A stretch of 64,000 nucleotides of DNA from Calliphora vicina. Its lineage: Eukaryota; Arthropoda; Insecta; Diptera; Calliphoridae. The notes below the pieces were generated by a model. The model had not been told where the DNA came from and searched no databases. It worked only from the letters and a program-made list of their open reading frames with translations. The DNA is taken from positions 18,231,701 through 18,295,700 of the forward strand of contig NC_088783.1 of the NCBI RefSeq assembly GCF_958450345.1, written 5' to 3'. Position 1 is the stretch's first letter; every line of letters begins with the position of its first letter. This document shows positions 45,795-57,475 of this stretch, piece by piece. A program made the position numbers and the translations under genes.

Positions 45795-47720
45795 CAACCA
45801 ATACATGAATGAATCCAATTATTTCTCCAAAGAAAATAATGATCAGGGCGTTGCTCATCCCTAATTAATGTTGTTACTCAAAACCTAAAATTTGTACAAT
45901 ACTAAGATAACTTTTTGATGCAGGTTTCTTTCTAGTCGGGATATTTTCAGTATTTTCAGCTTGTATTAATAGTCTGCTTTCTTTATCAATAAAACCATGA
46001 ACTCATTGATTAACTAGGTTAAATCGGTTTAACCTAGACTTTAAAATATCTTAACTATAAACTCTGTTACCTTCGAAAGCCTCCCTATGAGAGCTCTTGA
46101 AGTTGCGATGTTGTTGCATTCTCTTTTGAGGTACTCCAGTGATCCACACAGATATAAGTAGTAGCAAGGATAATGGAATTTTATCTCTTATTTGAGAAAT
46201 AGTTGGTTTTATTTCAAGGTTCGCTGTTATAAAAGTTGAAGAAGTATTTCAAAACTATTTTCTCAAATTACTCTACAATTTGTATTCTTAAGAGACCGTA
46301 TCAATGACGAGGAATATTTTGTTAAACTTAAACGATTGCGTTTTTTAGAAATTGTGTGGAATATTCCTACAAAACTCTTCATCGTAGTTGGTATGTAGAA
46401 ATCAGATTGGTTTTCGACTGATATTCTAAAAACTAGAATAATTATTTCTCAGAATTTTACCTTATCGGCGATTTATACTCTATTGATTTTAACAAAAACT
46501 CCATTTTTGGCAATTATTTGTTTAATATACCATTATTTTATACTAATAATACAAATCCATATTATTACTTAAACTATAGGAAATATATACTGAAGATTTG
46601 ACTGAAATCAGGAGACGTTTATTTGGGGTCAAAGGTCAAATTTTTGTATATATGGGATTTTTCATAAAAACTGTATAAAATTTAATGTTTTTTTCCCTTG
46701 GTACGGGTTAACATTATCCGAATGGACTCAAATTTTCAGAGATTCAAGTGTTTTTAGTAAAACATATTTATAAAAACCTTTGGAATTTTAATCAGCTTTC
46801 CACCCAAGTACTTAAGCTGAATCCCCCCTTAAGCCTGAAGATTTCTTTAAGAAATTTTGAATTTGCTTTTATGTTTCTTTTATTATTTTATAAAATTTGA
46901 TAAGTTTATAATTTTAGTATCCCATAATCTACTGTCAAATGAAACCCAACCACATATCTCTTTCCAAAATTCCATTTATTTTACAAACCAACGCCTGACC
47001 CTTGACCTTACAAGGCCATTTAACAGTAGCCGTCTGTTAAATTTCTTGCAAACTTATTTGTATTCATTTATTTGAAATATTCGTGAGTTAAATTAAGTAA
47101 AAATATTTAAAGCTAAAAACTAAATGTCCATAATATTTGTTTTATTTTGTTAAGATTTTTTCAAAGAAAAAAAAGAAAACGAAATGTTCTTATATAAATA
47201 ATAGAGATTGTGGAAAATGTTTTTTCATTTTAGTAGAGTCATCAGCAAAAGTGATATTTCTCGTTCACTGCAAAACATTTTAAACTGATGGCACATCTAA
47301 ACATGAACAAAAAAAAATGGAATGAAAGAAGAAAATACTTGGAAAATAAAACGAAACGTAAACATCCAATAAGACAAGCGTATCTCGTTTTGACTATGAC
47401 TATCTACGTGCAATAATCTGTGTTTGAAACCATCAGGTGAAAAAAAACAATAGTTTCTACATTATTACACTCCTCCATTCCATTCCATGCCACTTCACGG
47501 CTACACATCAACAGCAACACATCATGTGCCACAATAACAGCCAGCGCACAGTGGATGCGATCGCAAAAAAGAAAGTGGCAAACAATTTAAATCTTAAAAA
47601 AAGCATCTTCTTATTTTTACTAAATTCCAAAATAACATGTAAAAAGTTCTTTGGATATATGGCGGATTGAGTCGTGCTAAATAATTTCTTCCCATTTGAC
47701 TTATAACAAAGTTTCATTCA
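45795..47720. other. A+T-rich stretch; no gene recognised
   Basis: Nothing with a convincing frame. The segment 46600-46810 (GGGGTCAAAGGTCAAATTTT, CCTTGGTACGGG, TCAAATTTTCAGAG) has the style of the non-coding dispersed repeats in this window, but I found no second copy to align. Confidence 0.45.
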
Positions 47721-49209
47721 TTGAAATTTATTCATATTTGTACAAGTTACAACCTGTACAAAGTTTTCCTAACCAGAGGTGATCGAGTTTGGCACCCTAT
47801 ATCTGTCCTTGTATTCCAACGGGGTGCTCACAAATTGGGTTTTCTTAAAGCCCAAGTCATTCACTATGGTTCGTTCATACATAATTTATTAGACCCCACT
47901 GTGCAGCAGTTTATACTCTGCTGCAATCAGACCCCAAACATACAATGTGTCAATTGTGTCCACCTACATACAACCTCCTAGAACGCTTCCTCCTTGCGCT
48001 CTCCCCAGTATCTCTCTAGTAGAAAGAACTGTAGGGTTTGTTGGTTGTGGCAGTGGCAGTTGATGTGGTAGTAGTATTTGTGGTTGCTGTGTTTGTGTGT
48101 GTGTTTGAGCATGAGTATGTGCTTCTATTTGGTTGCTAATGTTTGTTCGACTGTTATGTTTGCTGGTATTAAGTGGCACGAAGTGGCATGGCACGTACAA
48201 CAAGAAGATTCAACCATTTCATAAACATGATGCAATCAATGATAGCTTACATACACTGACACACACACACACAGATACTCTAACACGTTCACATACATAC
48301 TTGAAAGTACGAGTCCTCGCACATGCTGAACACTACTAAAATCTTACTTAGGTTGTTTGGTATTCTTGAAACGTCGTCCCTCTTTCACTGGACCCAAGAG
48401 TGTTAGTAACCAAAAAAGAACCTAAAAGAAAAAAGAATATAAAATGGTGGGGAAAAAATATAAAACAGAACATAAACCACAAACACCATATGAAAAGCAT
48501 TTACTGATTTACGCGACGATACGTAGTTTTTACATACAAAGACATTTACGCACATCCACACAAACATACTAATGTACTTACTTATGTACAGATGTATATG
48601 TATACAACGATCCTTATATGACTGTATCCATATACACATAAACACTGTGGTATTTACTACAAAAGAAGATTGTGGATGTTGAACATGTTTGTATTGTAGT
48701 CAAGCAGATTCAGCTCGGATAACCCAGTAAACCAATTCGCTTTACCTGCAATTTTTAAGTTTCAAAAGCCTGATTTGATCTAGATAACCAACTAAAGCTG
48801 AATTCAAACAAATTAAATTTATTGGTTTCATCTTTACACCAATAATCAGAATAAATCTTGACCGGACTGCACATAGTTGGCTAATCTTTATTTTGATTCA
48901 TATTAACATTCCAGTATTATAACTCACAGATTAGTTGTATTGTTTGTGAGTTGATTTTCATGGGTTCATAGTTGGGGCTACTTTGCGAGGCGAAAAAATT
49001 TGGAAGGCCGCCCTGAGACTTTCCTGTGTTTCTTACCACTTTTAGAAGTTTCCAGATAACTTGCCAACAAAGGCATTTTCTCAACAACATTTTCACCAGA
49101 AACCAATTTTTCAAAATATCAAAATATAAAATTTTATTAAAAAAAAATAAACGGTTTTTCACTTTATTCACGATTTGTTCAGATTTAGTTCAGTTCCGTA
49201 TACAGGCCT
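47721..49209. other. Mixed-composition stretch; no confirmed gene
   Basis: 47760-48060 is slightly GC-richer and holds an 86-codon frame (47721-47981) that begins MKFIHICTSYNLYKVFLTRG. I recognise no domain and its codon choice is not distinctive. A (CA)n tract lies near 48258-48272 and GTGTTTG-type repeats near 48085-48105. The last 35 bp before the reverse transcriptase fragment (GTTCAGATTTAGTTCAGTTC, 49178-49197) look like decayed units of the satellite that starts at 49641. Confidence 0.4.
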
Positions 49210-49640
49210 GCCATATGGGCGGCCCTTAGGAGACAAGGTATACCAGATAGGATTGTTGACTTAATCCGAGAGCTATATAATGGACATGAATCTAAAGTGA
49301 GGTTCGATGGAAACTAGATTGGCTCATTAGACAAGGTCACGTTTTATCTCCCACATTATTCCTTATCCTCCTAGATGGGGTAATGGAACAAACAAACATC
49401 GATACTACTCATGGTATACGGACTATGCGGATGATATATGGTCGTTTGTCCACCGATTCGATGATATACAACAAAAACTCAAAAGAACGCAAGGAAATTC
49501 AAATAAAACGAAACTCATGCGGATTGCCTCCACCAACTCAACTCCTCTTTCACTACATGAAGCCAGAATTGAGGACATTGACTCTCTTTTGCTAGTCGCA
49601 TTTCGAATAACGGACCGCATAAACAAAGCCACAGTCGCAT
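49210..49640 (+). pseudogene. Non-LTR retrotransposon reverse transcriptase fragment (YADD present)
   Basis: Three frames are needed: AIWAALRRQGIPDRIVDLIR then ELYNGHESKVRFDGN (frame 1); IRQGHVLSPTLFLILLDGVM (a classic RT motif, GxRQGxxLSPxLF); and YADDIWSFVHRFDDIQQKL with NKTKLMRIASTNSTPLSLHE, ending RINKATVAFQF. YADD at 49424-49435 is the catalytic signature. At least two frameshifts and a stop make it dead. It resembles LINE-type reverse transcriptases of the kind common in insects; I do not assign a clade. Its last codons merge into the 11-bp satellite with no spacer. Confidence 0.85.
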
Positions 49641-52600
49641 TTCAGTTCTAGTTCAGTTCTAGTTCAGTTCTAGTTCAGTTCTAGTTCAGTTCTAGTTCAG
49701 TTCTAGTTCAGTTCTAGTTCAGTTCTAGTTCAGTTCTAGTTCAGTTCTAGTTCAGTTCTAGTTCAGTTCTAGTTCAGTTCTAGTTCAGTTCTAGTTCAGT
49801 TCTAGTTCAGTTCTAGTTCAGTTCTAGTTCAGTTCTAGTTCAGTTCTAGTTCAGTTCTAGTTCAGTTCTAGTTCAGTTCTAGTTCAGTTCTAGTTCAGTT
49901 CTAGTTCAGTTCTAGTTCAGTTCTAGTTCAGTTCTAGTTCAGTTCTAGTTCAGTTCTAGTTCAGTTCTAGTTCAGTTCTAGTTCAGTTCTAGTTCAGTTC
50001 TAGTTCAGTTCTAGTTCAGTTCTAGTTCAGTTCTAGTTCAGTTCTAGTTCAGTTCTAGTTCAGTTCTAGTTCAGTTCTAGTTCAGTTCTAGTTCAGTTCT
50101 AGTTCAGTTCTAGTTCAGTTCTAGTTCAGTTCTAGTTCAGTTCTAGTTCAGTTCTAGTTCAGTTCTAGTTCAGTTCTAGTTCAGTTCTAGTTCAGTTCTA
50201 GTTCAGTTCTAGTTCAGTTCAGTTCTAGTTCAGTTCTAGTTCAGTTCTAGTTCAGTTCTAGTTCAGTTCTAGTTCAGTTCAGTTCTAGTTCAGTTCAGTT
50301 CTAGTTCAGTTCTAGTTCAGTTCTAGTTCAGTTCTAGTTCAGTTCTAGTTCAGTTCTAGTTCAGTTCTAGTTCAGTTCTAGTTCAGTTCTAGTTCAGTTC
50401 TAGTTCAGTTCTAGTTCTAGTTCAGTTCTAGTTCAGTTCTAGTTCAGTTCTAGTTCAGTTCTAGTTCAGTTCTAGTTCAGTTCTAGTTCAGTTCTAGTTC
50501 AGTTCTAGTTCAGTTCTAGTTCAGTTCTAGTTCAGTTCTAGTTCAGTTCTAGTTCAGTTCTAGTTCAGTTCTAGTTCAGTTCTAGTTCAGTTCTAGTTCA
50601 GTTCTAGTTCAGTTCTAGTTCAGTTCTAGTTCAGTTCTAGTTCAGTTCTAGTTCAGTTCTAGTTCAGTTCTAGTTCAGTTCTAGTTCAGTTCTAGTTCAG
50701 TTCTAGTTCAGTTCTAGTTCAGTTCTAGTTCAGTTCTAGTTCAGTTCTAGTTCAGTTCTAGTTCAGTTCTAGTTCAGTTCTAGTTCAGTTCTAGTTCAGT
50801 TCTAGTTCAGTTCTAGTTCAGTTCTAGTTCAGTTCTAGTTCAGTTCTAGTTCAGTTCTAGTTCAGTTCTAGTTCAGTTCTAGTTCAGTTTTAGTTCAGTT
50901 CTAGTTCAGTTCTAGTTCAGTTCTAGTTCAGTTCTAGTTCAGTTCTAGTTCAGTTCTAGTTCAGTTCTAGTTCAGTTCTAGTTCAGTTCTAGTTCAGTTC
51001 TAGTTCAGTTCTAGTTCAGTTCTAGTTCAGTTCTAGTTCAGTTCTAGTTCAGTTCTAGTTCAGTTCTAGTTCAGTTCTAGTTCAGTTCTAGTTCAGTTCT
51101 AGTTCAGTTCTAGTTCAGTTCTAGTTCAGTTCTAGTTCAGTTCTAGTTCAGTTCTAGTTCAGTTCTAGTTCAGTTCTAGTTCAGTTCTAGTTCAGTTCTA
51201 GTTCAGTTCTAGTTCAGTTCTAGTTCAGTTCAGTTCTAGTTCAGTTCTAGTTCAGTTCTAGTTCAGTTCTAGTTCAGTTCTAGTTCAGTTCTAGTTCAGT
51301 TCTAGTTCAGTTCTAGTTCAGTTCTAGTTCAGTTCTAGTTCAGTTCTAGTTCAGTTCTAGTTCAGTTCTAGTTCAGTTCTAGTTCAGTTCTAGTTCAGTT
51401 CAGTTCTAGTTCAGTTCTAGTTCAGTTCTAGTTCAGTTCTAGTTCAGTTCTAGTTCAGTTCTAGTTCAGTTCTAGTTCAGTTCTAGTTCAGTTCTAGTTC
51501 AGTTCTAGTTCAGTTCTAGTTCAGTTCTAGTTCAGTTCTAGTTCAGTTCTAGTTCAGTTCTAGTTCAGTTCTAGTTCAGTTCTAGTTCAGTTCTAGTTCA
51601 GTTCTAGTTCTAGTTCAGTTCTAGTTCAGTTCTAGTTCAGTTCTAGTTCAGTTCTAGTTCAGTTCTAGTTCAGTTCTAGTTCAGTTCTAGTTCAGTTCTA
51701 ATTCAGTTCTAGTTCAGTTCTAGTTCAGTTCTAGTTCAGTTCTAGTTCAGTTCTAGTTCAGTTCTAGTTCAGTTCTAGTTCAGTTCTAGTTCAGTTCTAG
51801 TTCAGTTCTAGTTCAGTTCTAGTTCAGTTCTAGTTCAGTTCTAGTTCAGTTCTAGTTCAGTTCTAGTTCAGTTCTAGTTCAGTTCTAGTTCAGTTCTAGT
51901 TCAGTTCTAGTTCAGTTCTAGTTCAGTTCTAGTTCAGTTCTAGTTCAGTTCTAGTTCAGTTCTAGTTCAGTTCTAGTTCAGTTCTAGTTCAGTTCTAGTT
52001 CAGTTCTAGTTCAGTTCTAGTTCAGTTCTAGTTCAGTTCTAGTTCAGTTCTAGTTCAGTTCTAGTTCAGTTCTAGTTCAGTTCTAGTTCAGTTCTAGTTC
52101 AGTTCTAGTTCAGTTCTAGTTCAGTTCTAGTTCAGTTCTAGTTCAGTTCTAGTTCAGTTCTAGTTCAGTTCTAGTTCAGTTCTAGTTCTAGTTCTAGTTC
52201 AGTTCTAGTTCAGTTCTAGTTCAGTTCTAGTTCAGTTCTAGTTCAGTTCTAGTTCAGTTCTAGTTCAGTTCTAGTTCAGTTCTAGTTCAGTTCTAGTTCA
52301 GTTCTAGTTCAGTTCTAGTTCAGTTCTAGTTCAGTTCTAGTTCAGTTCTAGTTCAGTTCTAGTTCAGTTCTCGTTCAGTTCTAGTTAAGTTCTAGTTCAG
52401 TTCTAGTTCAGTTCTAGTTCAGTTCTAGTTCAGTTCTAGTTCAGTTCTAGTTCAGTTCTAGTTCAGTTCTAGTTCAGTTCTAGTTCAGTTCTAGTTCTAG
52501 TTCAGTTCTAGTTCAGTTCTAGTTCTAGTTCAGTTCAGTTCTAGTTCAGTTCTAGTTCTAGTTCAGTTCTAGTTCAGTTCTAGTTCAGTTCTAGTTCAGT

Positions 52601-53246
52601 TCTAGTTCAGTTCTAGTTCAGTTCTAGTTCAGTTCTAGTTCAGTTCTAGTTCAGTTCTAGTTCAGTTCTAGTTCAGTTCTAGTTCAGTTCTAGTTCAGTT
52701 CTAGTTCAGTTCTAGTTCAGTTCTAGTTCAGTTCCAGTTCAGTTCTAGTTCAGTTCTAGTTCAGTTCTAGTTCAGTTCTAGTTCAGTTCTAGTTCAGTTC
52801 TAGTTCAGTTCTAGTTCAGTTCTAGTTCAGTTCTAGTTCAGTTCTAGTTCAGTTCTAGTTCAGTTCTAGTTCAGTTCTAGTTCAGTTCTAGTTCAGTTCT
52901 AGTTCAGTTCTAGTTCAGTTCTAGTTCAGTTCTAGTTCAGTTCTAGTTCAGTTCTAGTTCAGTTCTAGTTCAGTTCTAGTTCAGTTCTAGTTCAGTTCTA
53001 GTTCAGTTCTAGTTCAGTTCTAGTTCAGTTCGAGTTCAGTTCTAGTTCAGTTCTAGTTCAGTTCTAGTTCAGTTCTAGTTCAGTTCTAGTTCAGTTCTAG
53101 TTCAGTTCTAGTTCAGTTCTAGTTCAGTTCTAGTTCAGTTCTAGTTCAGTTCTAGTTCAGTTCTAGTTCAGTTCTAGTTCAGTTCTAGTTCAGTTCTAGT
53201 TCAGTTCTAGTTCTAGTTCAGTTCTAGTTCAGTTCTTGTTCAGTTC
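49641..53246. repeat. 11-bp satellite (AGTTCTAGTTC)n, about 3.6 kb
   Basis: About 328 head-to-tail copies of CAGTTCTAGTT, almost free of point mutations (rare changes near 50889, 51700, 52372, 52387, 52735, 53032 and 53236). The unit is a dimer of a 6-mer (AGTTCT) and a 5-mer (AGTTC). The only frequent variants are loss of one half: AGTTCAGTTC at about 50216, 50276, 50291, 51230, 51399 and 52533; AGTTCTAGTTCT at about 50411, 51607, 52185, 52490, 52520 and 52555. Stops occur in every frame, so it is non-coding. It is GC-richer than its surroundings and very homogeneous, hence young or actively homogenised. Confidence 0.97.
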
Positions 53247-53269
53247 ATATGGAAGACATGATCATTGAA

Positions 53270-54057
53270 AGAAAACCTGAATCTGGAAGAAAAAAGGTTT
53301 AACGGATATTTGTAAAGCAAAAGAAGTCGAACCAGTCTTTCGAAGGGCACCGAACACATCTATGAGAAAAGCAGCCCGTTAAGTTAAATGCTCTGATTAT
53401 TTTGTGCGCAGATCGAAAACTAATGCTCGGTTGAAGTCGTATAAAGTTCATAAAGTTCCAGATCGCAGTGCGGTAAACAACTTAGAAGCAAAATAACGAG
53501 CGAAAAAATTGAGGTCAAATTTTATAAAAAAATACAAATGTTGTGTGATTGATCATTAAACTTATGTACTGGCAGACTTTTCGCAACTTCCGAGTCAAGA
53601 TTTTTATGTGACAAAAAACAAAAAAAATTCCTCAAAAAGTTTCTTGTGTGGGAAGCCATTTGCAGTTGTGACATAAGAAGGCAATCATTTGTGACATCAG
53701 GCACGATAAACACAGAAATATACATTTCATAAAACAGTACAGTGTGCCTTCATATTTCTGGCCCGATTTGGCATTATTTCACTATAGAAAAACAGCCCTT
53801 GAGTGGTATTCAAACCATAATGTCAATTTTGTACAACGGGAGACAAATCCACCCAACTGTACAGAACGTCGGCCTGTGGAAAGGTATTGGGCTATTGAAA
53901 ATAAAGAATTAAAGAACACTGGAAAGGTATCCCAGGACTTGTCCGATTTTAAGCGTAAGTGGACCACTTCGTCCAAAAAGGCAATGGAAGCAACTATAAA
54001 ATCTTTAAAGGGAGGATTTCCGGAAAAAGTGGATACATTTCTAAATACCGAGTAATA
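53270..54057 (+). pseudogene. Third Tc1/mariner-superfamily transposase family (decayed)
   Basis: In order: ESGRKKV in the HTH linker; RRSKTNARLKSYKVHKVPDR; CCVIDH, a stop, TYVLADFSQLPSQDFYVT (the VIDDETY-type first catalytic block is damaged); KKFLVWEAICSCDIRRQSFV; TSGTINTEIYI; PSYFWPDLALFHYRKTALEW (second block with Asp); and NPPNCTERRPVERYWAIENK, KELKNTGKVSQDLSDFKRKW, ending FPEKVDTFLNTE with a stop. The last 103 codons (53744-54055) are open. Family features, including WPDLA and the NPPNCxExRPxERYW block, fit DDE_3-type Tc1/mariner relatives. It begins about 25 bp after the satellite. Confidence 0.85.
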
Positions 54058-54111
54058 TGCCAATATTTTAAAGTTCAATTAATTTGTACAATATGTGAAT
54101 AAATTTACGTA

Positions 54112-54600
54112 CACAGAAAAAACTATTTCTTAAACCGTTTCAATTCAAATATTTGTCACATATTGAACTGGTTTCAATTATTTCATAATTAAATCAAGTA
54201 TTCATTTGCTCAAAAACAAAATTTCTTGATATTTTCTATTGAATTTTGAGTTTTTAATTTGATTATTTTGACAATTGAATATACAATTTTCGTTATTGGT
54301 TGAATTTCAAATACAAAAATTATTGAATAGATTATTTTCGTAATTGAAAACTAATTTTTGTTATTTTTTGTGTTTCAATTACGAAAATTATCTATTCAAT
54401 AATTTTTGTATTTGAAATTCAACCAATAACGAAAATTGTATATTCAATTGTCAAAATAATCAAATTAAAAACTCAAAATTCAATAGAAAATATCAAGAAA
54501 TTTAGTTTTTGAGCAAATGAATACTTGATTTAATTATGAAATAATTGAAACCAGTTCAATATCGGATAAATGTTTGAATTGAAATATAATTTTTTCTGTG
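54112..54600. mobile_element. MITE-B1: 489-bp near-perfect palindrome, TA target duplication
   Basis: Ends CACAGAAAAAACTAT and ATAATTTTTTCTGTG with TA at 54110-54111 and 54601-54602. The two halves (arms of about 230 bp) are inverse almost throughout, sharing for example AATTGAAACCAGTTCAATAT, GAGCAAATGAATACTTGATT, AACCAATAACGAAAATTGTA and ATTACGAAAATTATCTATTC. The centre is near 54360. No coding frame. Such an element would fold into one long hairpin if transcribed. Confidence 0.9.
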
Positions 54601-54602
54601 TA

Positions 54603-56457
54603 TTTTATAGAATTTTTATATTGAACGGTTTAAATTTTATTTAACTTAATACAAGTATAAGTTTTTTATATGTGAATACATGACTCCGATGTGTAGCCTG
54701 GTAATCCTAAGGGCTGAATTTAAATAGATGTCAATAGTTTTCTACTGGATATCAATCAGCAATAGTAGCGTAATTGGGATACGATTGTCCGTAGTTTTGA
54801 AGGTATCCAATAAGATTTATATTATACCTCCCCAGCTACGGCTGACTCAATCACTGAGAAGGTCCTTTAATTTAGAGTCTAGTTCAACGATTTTAAGTTT
54901 AAATTTTAGCTTAAACTTCTCATATAAAGAGGCTGCCATGAACATACATACGTACTGATCTCATTACTCCTCCAAGTTGTTAGTTAGTATGTTTCTTGGG
55001 TTACTTTAACACTCATTGCTATTGTTATTGAGGTTACAACAATATTTCCATACATAAAAACACATCTACACATGTACAATATTACACTTGTTTACAACTT
55101 TGTTCTATTCATATACATATTAATGTACATACCGCTCACCTAGAGTAAGAACGTTACAACTCAAAAAATAATATTTCGATTGAACTAAATTTCAATGTCA
55201 TTTCATTTAACATTACATAATTTAATCCAAATTATGCACATGTATTGAAAATTGTCTCATTAATTGAAAATCTAAAGTAATATTCACACAAATTTTGAAT
55301 TATCTAAAAGAATTCGTTTAAAGAGGTTTTTCAAATATTAAAAAAAAATTGAGTTGGGACGGTCTTACATTAAGTGATGAACATGTACAATACGTTTGTA
55401 TCAACTGACTGACAACAATGTCAATTTATAAGGAACGACTCCCACGACATACATCTCAATATTTTCACGTTACGAATTGGCTTCAAGTCATCAGAGTATA
55501 ATATAAAAAACTACAAGTACATTCATACAACAAAACTAAAAAAGAAAAACCCAGGAACAAATACTACACCATTTCCCATAATATTTCAAAACATTTCAAA
55601 TCACTTAAAATAAGTGAAATAGAAATTAACGGTAAACAAATACAAATTTAGACAATTTTGTTTTATATTAACAAAAAATTGAGAAATTCCAAAATAAATT
55701 TCTTTAATACTCTCCGAAATGGTGTAGCATGTACTATGGATGAGTATTCTAATGTTTTGATAGTGAATTGGGAAATAAACGTTGGTTGAAAATGTGTCTT
55801 TTGTCTTTTTTTTTTTGGTTCTTTTTTTCCTGAAAGGTGTGTCAAAAACATTTTGTAAAATGTACATTTTTCTTGTTGTTTGGATTATGCGAGGTAATAT
55901 TCGTTTATGGATCATGATGCTACGTGTGAGGTTTACAATATTTTGTGGCTGTATCTATCTCTCTATCTGTTTGACTTACGTGTGTATGAAAGTATGTGTG
56001 GTTATGATTGTGGCTGTTACTGTTTCGTTGTTTATGAAACCAATTCCATCTGGTCTCTAGGGATGATGATGAGCTTAACTTTCTGTTTTTCCATTTCATT
56101 CGTTTATTTAAAATGTTGAAATTGATCATTACACTGTTATATATATTTTTTTCTCTCTACAATTAGATTTGTCGTCTGATTAGTAATCTTAACTTATTGG
56201 TGTAATTTGTTAATTTTACATTTTGTTAAAAAAAAAAAAATGTGAATACATGTTTAAACCCATCCAGAATATGAGTAACATGTAACTGACATGTAATGTT
56301 GACATAGTGATTGTTTTATATTTTTGTGTAGGTTTGTTTGGCGTGTAAATTTATCTTCATCTATAACTTACAACATTTAACTACTTAATTGGCGGAAGTA
56401 GGATTAACTAATTGTTAAGAAAGTAAGGATGCTATATATCCATTTGTACTATACAAA
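54603..56457. other. A+T-rich stretch; no gene recognised
   Basis: Low-complexity frames (55601-55915 minus, 55782-56060 plus) without recognisable domains. T-rich tracts near 55800 and 56150. Confidence 0.5.
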
Positions 56458-56631
56458 TAATGTAGCTGCAACATTTGTTTTATATAAACAATGTTGTTGC
56501 AACATATTTTATAAATAAACAATGTTGCTGCAACATTTGTTATATATAAACAGTGTTGTTGCAACATTTGTTTTACAAAAACAATGTTGATGCAACATTT
56601 GTTTTATATATAGACAATGTTGCTATAAAAT
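56458..56631. repeat. 31-bp tandem array of hairpin units
   Basis: Six units start near 56458, 56489, 56520, 56551, 56582 and 56615. Each carries a palindrome of the form AATGTTGCTGCAACATT with a variable central base, followed by TGTTTTATATAAAC. Unit length is 31 bp for four successive steps, then 33. A related unit (AACAATGTTGCAGTAACATT) lies at about 58814-58833. Confidence 0.85.
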
Positions 56632-56999
56632 TTATTTTATAGAGATAATTGAATTATGGAGATTTATTTGAAACGATTTATTTAGCTTTTTGTATATACT
56701 TTTATATTTTATTGTCCAATTTTTATAAACTTTGTCTTATATTATTCCTTAAAAGATTTAAATTCTAATGTATTCCTCAAAAAAAATTTGTATCAGAAAG
56801 AGGATAATTTGAAGATGGATATCTCGAAATTCATGACTTTCGAATTAAATTTTCATAAAAAATTATTTCATAAACGAGTTTTTTTTAAGCCCTATAGAAA
56901 GTGAAATTGTAAAAACTAACACAAAAAAGTAAATTTTTTTATTCGAAAGATCAATACATGGCAATAACATTTAAAAACTATTTCTGGCATATTCGGGCC
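56632..56999. other. A+T-rich spacer; nothing recognised
   Basis: No frame or repeat noticed. Confidence 0.45.
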
Positions 57000-57475
57000 A
57001 CCACTGCGCATTCTGGACGTCCAATTTTTGGCTCCAAGACTTCAACTGCAGGCCTCCAAGACTTCAACTGTTGCTGGTTTAACAGCATAATTCAGTAACC
57101 TCATGTGGCCCTACAGAAAATAATCGGGGAGTGTCAAATCACACGACCTTGGAGGTCAATTGACAGCTACATTTCTCCAAATCAAGTTATCGCCAAATTT
57201 TAATTTCAATAAATCGATGGGTGAGGTCGGTTGAAACCACATCTCGAACGGATCAATTTTCAAACAAAAATCATTGATCATGGTGGGGTAACGATATCCA
57301 TTGATCGTAACGCGAGCTCCAGCTTAATTTTTAAAGATAAAAGGTTCGATGATGACACCAGCATGTAAACCTTACCAAACGGTGCATTTTTCTGGATGTA
57401 ATGCGGTCTGTTGAGTCTGTTGTGGATTGGTCTCACTCCATATAGCCTCATCGCTGAACACAATTTTGTGTGAAG
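57000..57475 (-). pseudogene. Second Tc1/mariner-superfamily family, copy 3
   Basis: Minus strand: HNRLNRPHYIQKNAPFGKVY with ML; INGYRYPTMINDF; a WFQPTSPIDLL stretch where the QDGATCH block should be (catalytic Asp lost); KFGDNLIWRNVAVN, a stop, PPRSCDLTLPDYFL (the next catalytic Asp kept), a stop, GHMRLLNYAVKPATVE; and KNWTSRMR near the C-terminus. It is the fullest copy of the C-terminal half in the window. It lies head-to-head with mariner copy E. Confidence 0.8.

Noticed and set aside
47721..47981. 86-codon open frame considered as a gene
   Set aside because: No domain, no splice sites in support and no second line of evidence; kept only as a note in the spacer entry.
49641..53246. 11-bp satellite considered as telomeric repeat
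   Set aside because: Not a TTAGG-type telomere motif, internal to the window, and flanked by transposon relics on both sides.
53782..54078. 98-codon open frame, minus strand
   Set aside because: Shadow of the plus-strand transposase tail at 53744-54055.
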